Positions 1 through 5,238 of a DNA stretch of 7,796 nucleotides are shown here, one piece after another (the first letter of the stretch is position 1; each line of letters opens with the position of its first letter). Under the pieces are notes generated by a model. That model saw only the letters and a list, made by a program, of their open reading frames with translations, had not been told where the DNA came from and made no database searches. The position numbers were made by a program, and so were the translations under genes. The stretch is from Acidovorax sp. (GTDB taxonomy: Bacteria > Pseudomonadota > Gammaproteobacteria > Burkholderiales > Burkholderiaceae_C), in assembly GCA_011620245.1 (NCBI GenBank), contig WOZN01000050.1, positions 1-7,796 on the forward strand, in the 5' to 3' direction.

Positions 1-1
1 T

Positions 2-49
2 GCCTTTGTGGCAGGCGGCTTGCCTGGGCCTGTTTTGCGCAAGTCATGA
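2..49 (+). CDS. possible 3' end of an upstream gene (partial)
   Basis: One frame is open from the window edge and stops at a TGA at 47-49, five bases before the ATG of the next gene. Its 15 visible residues read AFVAGGLPGPVLRKS. The codons look ordinary for this region. The rival frame ending in TGA at 55-57 would overlap the next ATG as ATGA, but it is rich in Cys and Trp and uses AGG and TGT codons, so it is less likely. The tight spacing fits the packing of the rest of the operon. The fragment is too short to identify a family or function, and it may not be a gene at all. Confidence 0.35.
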   Translation, partial: AFVAGGLPGPVLRKS

Positions 50-53
50 TGAC

Positions 54-2987
54 ATGACAGATACATTCCCGATAACCGCTGATCCCGCGGATGCAGCACC
101 GCTTGTGACCGTCGTCCTTCCCGCCTACAACCATGCCAGCTATGTGGTCGAGGCCATCGAGAGTGTGCGCGCGCAAACGCTCACCCGATGGGAACTCATC
201 GTCATCAATGACGGCTCAACCGACAACACCTGGGCGGTTTTGCAGGACTACATCGGCCGGTGCGACGATGCACGTATCCAGTTGCACACACAAGCCAACA
301 TGGGCTCGCATGCCACCCTGAACCGCGGCCTGGCAATGGCCCGGGCGCCTTACGTGGCAGTCTTGAACTCAGACGACCGCTATGCACCGCACCGCTTGCA
401 GCGCTTGGTGGATGTCGCCCAGGCAGCGGGCGGTTATGCCTTCATCGTCACGGGTTTGCGCCTCATCGATGCGCATGGCGAGCCCTTGCCGACCGATCAC
501 TGGTGGAACACCATGTACAAAGATCTTTTGCAACGCTGGCATGCGCACCAGTCAAGCGCCCAGAATTCCGCGGTCGATGTCTTGCTCTGGGGAAACTTCA
601 CTGTCTCCACTTCCAACTTCTTCATGTCGCGTGCGCTTTGGCAGAAGGTGGGAAATTTCCGGCATTTGCGCTTTGTGCCCGACTGGGACTACGCACTGAG
701 AGTGGCAGGCGCACAACCGCAAGCCTTCCATTTTCTTGCTGATGAGCCGCTTTTGGACTATCGGTTGCACGGGCGAAACACCATCCTGGGCGGAGCCCTG
801 CACAACCATGCCGAAGCCTACTGGATACTGCGCAGTTTTCAGAAAAAATGGGCTGCAGCGGGTCATGCGCTGCCTGAGCATGCCATTGATCGACTGCATT
901 ACCTGGCGCGCTTCATTCGCCATGAACATGCCCGACAACAGCTGGAGCGGCAAAAAACAGGCTGGGTGCAACAGGTGGTTGCCCTGCGCTCTGCCTTGGA
1001 CGAAGCGCAGGCCAATGGGTCGCAAATGTCAGAACAGGTAGTGCACTGGCAAGCGCAGGCAGTGCAATGGCAAGCGCAGGCCCAGTCTTGGCAATCCATT
1101 GCCGAACAAATGCAAGCCTCGCGTTCCTGGCGCCTCACAACTCCTTTGCGTGCTCTGGGAGGGCATGTCCGCAGTTTGCGCCGCAAGTCGCGGGCCTTGC
1201 TGCGCAAACTTGCGACACGCAGCCAGCTTGCTCAAGCGGCCAGCGCTGCGTCAGCCTACGGCCAATGGTTGCAGTCCGAAGCAGTCCTTCTGAAAGGCTT
1301 GCACCAGCAGGCATCTCAATGCATTGCAGACCTTCCCAGCCAACCGCTGATCTCCATCATCATGCCCGTGCATGACACCCCACGCGCATTTCTGCAAGCA
1401 GCGGTAGAGTCCGTGCGCGCCCAGTGGTACGGAAACTGGGAATTGTGTATTTGCAACGATGCCTGCGGGCGTGCAGACACCCTGGCATACCTGCAGGCGC
1501 TGCAAGATGGCCCCGAACGGCGCATCAAGCTCGTGCACCGGAGCATATCCGGACATATCGTCCATGCCACCAATGATGCATTGGCGCTGGCCCAGGGCGA
1601 GTTTGCCGTCTTTCTGGACCATGATGATCAACTCGCACCCCACGCCCTGCTGCGCCTGGTGCAAGCCATCAACGCGCCGTCAGCTCCCGACTGCATCTAC
1701 TCCGACGAAGACAAGCTCGATGAGCAGGGGCAGCGCTGCCTGCCGCTTTTCAAACCCGACTGGTCACCGGTGCTTGAATGGTCGCAAAATTATGTCGGGC
1801 ATATCATGTGCGTGCGCCGCACTTTGCTTCAGGCCATCGGGGGCTTTCTGGAGGGCAGCCAGGGCAGCCAGGACCATGACCTCGTGCTGCGCCTGGCCTT
1901 GCAGGGCGCAAGGTTTGCGCATATTCCCGAGGTGCTCTACCACTGGCGCATGCATGCCGCCTCCACCGCCTCCAGCCCCGAGTCCAAGCCCTATGCCCAC
2001 GAGGCGGGCAAGCAGGCAGTCTCACGCCACCTGTCCGTCCGCTATGGCGAGCAGTTTGACCGGGTTGAAGACAGTGACTACACCTTTGTGTACCAGCCCA
2101 GGTTCCGGGTGCCAGGGGGGATGCTGGCCAGCATCATCATTCCCACGAAAGACAAGGCGGACCTGCTGCAAGCCTGCATCCAGAGCATCCAGCGCCACAC
2201 AGTGGGTCTTGCTTATGAAATACTGGTGCTCGACAACGGTTCCATCGAGCCTGCCACCCATGCCTGTTTCGAACGCCTGACGCGGGATGCGCGCGTGCGC
2301 GTGCTGCCTGCGCATATCCCCTTCAACTGGTCCCGGCTCAACAACATCGGTCGTAGCCAGGCCCGGGGCCAGGTATTGGTGTTTTTGAACAACGACACCG
2401 AAGTCATCTCTCCTGACTGGCTGCTGCGCCTGGCCGAATACGCGCTTTTGCCTGACGTGGCAACCGTGGGCCCACTCCTGCTGTACCCCGACCACACCAT
2501 CCAGCATGCCGGCGTGGTGGTCGGCATGGGCGGCTGGGCCGACCATGTCTTCAAGACCGAGCCGGTGCGGCATTACCCCACCCCCTTCATCTCCAGCGTC
2601 GTGCCACGCAACGTACTGGCCAACACCGGGGCCTGCATGGTCATCGCCACCGAGCGATTCGATGCCCTGGGCGGGTTTGATGAGGCGTTTGAAATCTGTG
2701 GCAGTGATGTGGAATTGGGTATTCGTGCGCACAAGCAGGGCCTGCTCAATGTCTATCTGCCTGCCGCCAGGCTTTACCATTTTGAGAGCAAGACACGCAG
2801 TCCCCATGTGCCCGAGGTCGATTTCCAGCAGTCTGCACTCAAGTACGCGCCTTACCGGCTCGCAGGTGATCCGTTCTTCAATCCCAATCTGGACCCCTTT
2901 GCTACCAGCCCGCGGCCCAGGTTTCCTGAAACGCCTTGGCCCCGTGCACCCCGCGCACCCCGTGCATTAACGAACGAGGTGGAGTAA
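54..2987 (+). CDS. triple-domain GT2 glycosyltransferase with central coiled coil
   Basis: This is a large cytoplasmic glycosyltransferase that probably adds several sugars of a surface polysaccharide from nucleotide-sugar donors. I start it at ATG 54 (977 aa). A TTG at 6 is in frame, but it would add 16 atypical residues and overlap the probable upstream gene. Three GT-A (GT2) domains are visible. Domain 1 (about 17-245) has VVLPAYNH, a metal-binding NSDDR at 105-109 and PDWDYALRVA near 209-218. Domain 2 (about 432-664) has IIMPVHD, DHDD at 522-525, YSDEDKLD at 549-556 and QDHDLVLRL at 606-614. Domain 3 (about 691-914) has IIIPTKDK, NNDTEV at 779-784, SDVELGIRA near 884-892 and a YHFESKTRS segment. 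Residues about 289-356 form a Gln/Ala/Trp-rich predicted coiled coil, followed by SRSWRLTTPLR, a linker motif common in such enzymes. The tail is Pro/Arg-rich. Domains 2 and 3 resemble the tandem GT2 pairs of rhamnan-type enzymes such as WsaE. All three look catalytically intact, but donor and linkage cannot be read from sequence. There is no signal peptide or membrane segment. Confidence 0.93.
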   Translation: MTDTFPITADPADAAPLVTVVLPAYNHASYVVEAIESVRAQTLTRWELIVINDGSTDNTWAVLQDYIGRCDDARIQLHTQANMGSHATLNRGLAMARAPYVAVLNSDDRYAPHRLQRLVDVAQAAGGYAFIVTGLRLIDAHGEPLPTDHWWNTMYKDLLQRWHAHQSSAQNSAVDVLLWGNFTVSTSNFFMSRALWQKVGNFRHLRFVPDWDYALRVAGAQPQAFHFLADEPLLDYRLHGRNTILGGALHNHAEAYWILRSFQKKWAAAGHALPEHAIDRLHYLARFIRHEHARQQLERQKTGWVQQVVALRSALDEAQANGSQMSEQVVHWQAQAVQWQAQAQSWQSIAEQMQASRSWRLTTPLRALGGHVRSLRRKSRALLRKLATRSQLAQAASAASAYGQWLQSEAVLLKGLHQQASQCIADLPSQPLISIIMPVHDTPRAFLQAAVESVRAQWYGNWELCICNDACGRADTLAYLQALQDGPERRIKLVHRSISGHIVHATNDALALAQGEFAVFLDHDDQLAPHALLRLVQAINAPSAPDCIYSDEDKLDEQGQRCLPLFKPDWSPVLEWSQNYVGHIMCVRRTLLQAIGGFLEGSQGSQDHDLVLRLALQGARFAHIPEVLYHWRMHAASTASSPESKPYAHEAGKQAVSRHLSVRYGEQFDRVEDSDYTFVYQPRFRVPGGMLASIIIPTKDKADLLQACIQSIQRHTVGLAYEILVLDNGSIEPATHACFERLTRDARVRVLPAHIPFNWSRLNNIGRSQARGQVLVFLNNDTEVISPDWLLRLAEYALLPDVATVGPLLLYPDHTIQHAGVVVGMGGWADHVFKTEPVRHYPTPFISSVVPRNVLANTGACMVIATERFDALGGFDEAFEICGSDVELGIRAHKQGLLNVYLPAARLYHFESKTRSPHVPEVDFQQSALKYAPYRLAGDPFFNPNLDPFATSPRPRFPETPWPRAPRAPRALTNEVE
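1040..1081 (+). repeat. 21-bp tandem duplication coding Trp-led heptads
   Basis: Two adjacent 21-base units (1040-1060 and 1061-1081) match at 20 of 21 positions; the only difference is C versus A at the seventh base. Each unit is exactly seven codons, so copy number can change without a frameshift. In the protein the block places Trp332, Trp339 and Trp346, then Met353, exactly seven residues apart. A more diverged third heptad starts at 1089. The repeat lies in the coiled-coil spacer between GT2 domains 1 and 2. Confidence 0.85.
2940..2966 (+). repeat. three 9-bp tandem units at the 3' end of the triple-GT gene
   Basis: Three consecutive units CCCCGTGCA, CCCCGCGCA and CCCCGTGCA end 18 bases before the TAA stop. 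They encode the Pro-Arg-Ala repetitions of the protein's C-terminal tail, which lies outside the last GT2 domain. The array is probably a slippage-prone low-complexity end of little functional weight. Confidence 0.75.
2976..2984 (+). promoter_or_regulatory. purine-rich ribosome binding site for the WsaF-like gene
   Basis: The stretch GAGGTGGAG lies just before the TAA of the preceding gene and offers two Shine-Dalgarno-like cores. The nearer core, GGAG at 2981-2984, is 11 bases from the ATG at 2996. It supports 2996 over the upstream in-frame start at 2936, which would place 20 residues inside the repeat-rich tail of the preceding gene. Confidence 0.6.
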
Positions 2988-2995
2988 GCACATCA

Positions 2996-4399
2996 ATGGC
3001 CAATCGTCTCATTCATGCAGCCGCCCGGGGTCTGGCGCGCCTGGCGCGCTACCAGCCCGTGCAAGACGGGCTGCGCAAACTGGCCCGCGCTTACCATCAG
3101 GAGCAGGTGGTGTCCGAGGCATCTTCAGGGCACGACATTCCTGAAGTCACATCCCTGGTGCCCCGCGCTGCGCAGGCGCAGGGCGGCACTCGGCTCAACC
3201 TGCTGGTGCCGGCGGTGTCCGAGCGCCATGTCTTTGGCGGCATCGCCACCGCATTGCAGGTCTTCGATGCGCTGCGCCCGTATTTTGACCACGCCCGTAT
3301 CATCGTTACCGACGAAGCCACCCCCGAGCCCAGGGCAGATGCCTACTACGGCAACTGGGCCATCGTGCCCATGGCCAGCGCGGCGCCACCCGGCAATCAC
3401 ATCGTCCCCGCAGGCTCACGCTGGGCGCAAACCCTGGCTGTGCATGACCAAGACCATTTCATGGCCACAGCCTGGTGGACGGCGCACAATGCGCTGGCGT
3501 TGCTCGACTGGCAGCAGACCCAGTACCCTGAAAAAATCCAGCGGCGCATGCTCTACCTCATTCAGGACTATGAGCCCGGCTTCTACCCATGGTCGTCACG
3601 CTACCTGCTGGCCCAGGCCACTTATGCGCAGCCCGAAAGAACCATCGCGCTCATCAATTCACATTGGCTGGCCGGCTACCTTACTGCGCAAGGCCACCAT
3701 TTCTCCAGCAACAAAGTGCTGCAGCCACAGCTCAATCCTGGGCTCGCCGCTGTGCGTGCACGCTGCAAAACCTTTCACAAAGAGCGCATATTGCTCGCGT
3801 ATGGCCGCCCTGGCACCGAGCGCAACGCCTTCAGTCTGCTCGTTGCCGCCCTGCGTCTGTGGGCGCAGCAATACCCTCAGGCCAGCCAGTGGCGCATTCT
3901 CTCGGCGGGTGAAGACTTTGCGCCCATTGAACTGGGCAATGGCTGCCAACTGCACAGCGTGGGCAAACTCGGCATCGAGGCATATGCCGACCTGCTATGC
4001 CGCACCGCTGTCGGCTTTTCCCTGATGGTCTCCCCGCACCCCAGCTACCCACCGCTTGAAATGGCGGCTTTCGGCGCCAGGGTGGTCACCAATCGCTTTG
4101 CCAACAAAGACCTCTCCAGTGTGTCACCCTCGCTGGTGGCGGCGCAGCCTTCCAATCCAGAGGGTTTTGCCAAAGCCTTGCTGGCCCTCACCCGAGACTT
4201 CGACGAAGCCCCACAGGCCATGTCCGTGGTGCCGGCCGCAGACATCGTCTGGAACGACCCATTCCTCCACAACACCGGGGCGGGCTTTGCATGGGTCGCA
4301 GAGGTCGCGGCTGAACTGCTTGGTGATGCGCCGCTTTCTCCTGCGCCGAAAACCATTCCTGATTCCAACCCTGTAAAAACAAAGACGCTTGCCTCGTGA
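2996..4399 (+). CDS. WsaF-family (GT4-like) glycosyltransferase
   Basis: This 467-aa protein looks like a GT-B glycosyltransferase related to WsaF, the rhamnosyltransferase of Geobacillus S-layer glycan assembly. The N-terminal Rossmann domain begins with RLNLLVPAVSERHVFGGIAT at about 66-85. The segment YLIQDYEPGFYPWSSRY at 187-203 is the most diagnostic of this family. The C-terminal nucleotide-sugar domain begins near 264 (RILLAYGRPGTERNAFSLL) and includes SPHPSYPPLEMAAFGARVV near 346-364, where Glu355 is the likely acidic donor-binding residue. Residues 1-35 form a basic amphipathic stretch that could dock at the membrane; no signal peptide is present. The start at ATG 2996 follows a purine-rich ribosome binding site, 8 bases after the preceding stop. 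The 3' end overlaps the permease gene by four bases (GTGA). A rhamnose donor is inferred from family membership and is not shown here. The family is fairly certain; the exact linkage is unknown. Confidence 0.88.
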   Translation: MANRLIHAAARGLARLARYQPVQDGLRKLARAYHQEQVVSEASSGHDIPEVTSLVPRAAQAQGGTRLNLLVPAVSERHVFGGIATALQVFDALRPYFDHARIIVTDEATPEPRADAYYGNWAIVPMASAAPPGNHIVPAGSRWAQTLAVHDQDHFMATAWWTAHNALALLDWQQTQYPEKIQRRMLYLIQDYEPGFYPWSSRYLLAQATYAQPERTIALINSHWLAGYLTAQGHHFSSNKVLQPQLNPGLAAVRARCKTFHKERILLAYGRPGTERNAFSLLVAALRLWAQQYPQASQWRILSAGEDFAPIELGNGCQLHSVGKLGIEAYADLLCRTAVGFSLMVSPHPSYPPLEMAAFGARVVTNRFANKDLSSVSPSLVAAQPSNPEGFAKALLALTRDFDEAPQAMSVVPAADIVWNDPFLHNTGAGFAWVAEVAAELLGDAPLSPAPKTIPDSNPVKTKTLAS

Positions 4400-5238
4400 A
4401 CCCTTTTACCCGCAGTGCGGCGCTTTCGGCGTCGGCCTCTCCCCTCAACCTGCTGCGCACCGTCTGGCGGCACCGATTCCTGCTGCGCCAGTTGGTGCAG
4501 CGCGACGTTGCCAGCCGCTACCGCGGCTCCCTGGCCGGACTGGTCTGGTCCATCTTGCTGCCCTGCGTCATGCTGACGGTGTACCTGTTTGTTTTCGGCT
4601 ATGTATTCACCCCGGTCCGGCGGGTGGGGCAAGAGGGCGTGAACGCAGCGTTTGCCCTGTCGTTGTTTGCCGGCATGCTGCTGCATGGCCTTGTGGGCGA
4701 ATGCCTTTCGCGCGCGCCTGCCGCCGTACTGGCCCAGCCCAGCTACGTGAAGAAAGTGGTGTTTCCCATCGAGCTTTTGCCCCTGGCCGTGGTCGGCACG
4801 GCCCTGGTGCAGTTCCTCATCGGCTCAGCCGTCTTGCTGCTGGCGCTTGAGTTCACGCAGGGTCTGCCGGTCACCGCCTGGCTGTGGCCCCTGGCCTGGC
4901 TGCCTTTGTTGGCATTCGCTGCAGGGGTTTCATTCATGCTGGCGGCGCTCACGGTGTATCTGCGTGATCTGGCCCAGCTCACAGGCTTTGTGGCAACCCT
5001 GCTGCTGTTTCTTTCTCCTGTTTTTTATCCCCTGGAGAGTGCGCCGGCGGGCTGGCAGCAATGGATGCTGCTCAACCCGCTCACCGTGCCCATCGAGGTG
5101 ACGCGCAGCCTGTTGATCAAGGGCACAGGCATCCCGCTGGCGCTCTGGGGCTGGCACGCCGTCGCCAGCCTGGCTGCACTCTGGGCCGGCGCATGGATCT
5201 TTCAACGTGCACGCAAGGGATTTGCCGATGTCATCTGA
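4396..5238 (+). CDS. wzm: ABC-2 type polysaccharide export permease (Wzm-like)
   Basis: This 280-aa inner-membrane permease is of the usual length for Wzm, KpsM or TagG proteins. It would form the channel that moves a lipid-linked glycan from cytoplasm to periplasm, with the ATPase encoded next. The N-terminus carries the family's cytoplasmic stretch (LLRQLVQRDVASRYRGS, about 29-45) ahead of the first helix. Hydrophobic segments lie near 46-70, 82-103, 125-150, 160-185, 195-215 and 248-270, giving six helices. Further family segments are YVKKVVFPIELLPL at 117-130, a helix-breaking LSPVFYPLES at 206-215, LLNPLTVPIEVTRSLL at 225-240 and the closing RARKGFADVI. The GTG start overlaps the upstream TGA as GTGA. 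No strong Shine-Dalgarno sequence is visible, so translation is probably coupled. It is not a Wzx-type flippase, which would be longer and have more helices. Confidence 0.94.
   Translation: MNPFTRSAALSASASPLNLLRTVWRHRFLLRQLVQRDVASRYRGSLAGLVWSILLPCVMLTVYLFVFGYVFTPVRRVGQEGVNAAFALSLFAGMLLHGLVGECLSRAPAAVLAQPSYVKKVVFPIELLPLAVVGTALVQFLIGSAVLLLALEFTQGLPVTAWLWPLAWLPLLAFAAGVSFMLAALTVYLRDLAQLTGFVATLLLFLSPVFYPLESAPAGWQQWMLLNPLTVPIEVTRSLLIKGTGIPLALWGWHAVASLAALWAGAWIFQRARKGFADVI
5215..5220 (+). promoter_or_regulatory. ribosome binding site of the Wzt-GT gene
   Basis: AAGGGA sits 7 bases before ATG 5228, inside the end of the permease gene. It is the clearest Shine-Dalgarno sequence in the window and fixes the start at 5228 over the in-frame GTG at 5207. 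The resulting overlap with the permease is 11 bases. Confidence 0.75.

Noticed and set aside
6..53. TTG start at 6 for the triple-domain glycosyltransferase.
   Set aside because: The added residues (MWQAACLGLFCASHDD) are unlike a GT2 N-terminus, and the ATG at 54 lies directly after the probable upstream stop.
1459..2280. A 273-codon plus-strand frame overlapping the triple-GT gene; similar long shifted frames occur at 3015-4025 and 6825-7637.
   Set aside because: These translate to Pro/Ser/Arg/Cys-rich sequence typical of out-of-frame reading of GC-rich genes, and the overlapped frames encode well-conserved enzyme motifs.
2022..2807. A 261-codon open frame on the minus strand opposite GT2 domain 3.
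   Set aside because: It mirrors the codon bias of the plus-strand gene and shows no domain, no convincing ribosome binding site and no operon position.
2936..2995. Upstream ATG at 2936 for the WsaF-like gene.
   Set aside because: It lies within the repeat-coding tail of the previous gene, and a purine-rich ribosome binding site at 2976-2984 favours ATG 2996.
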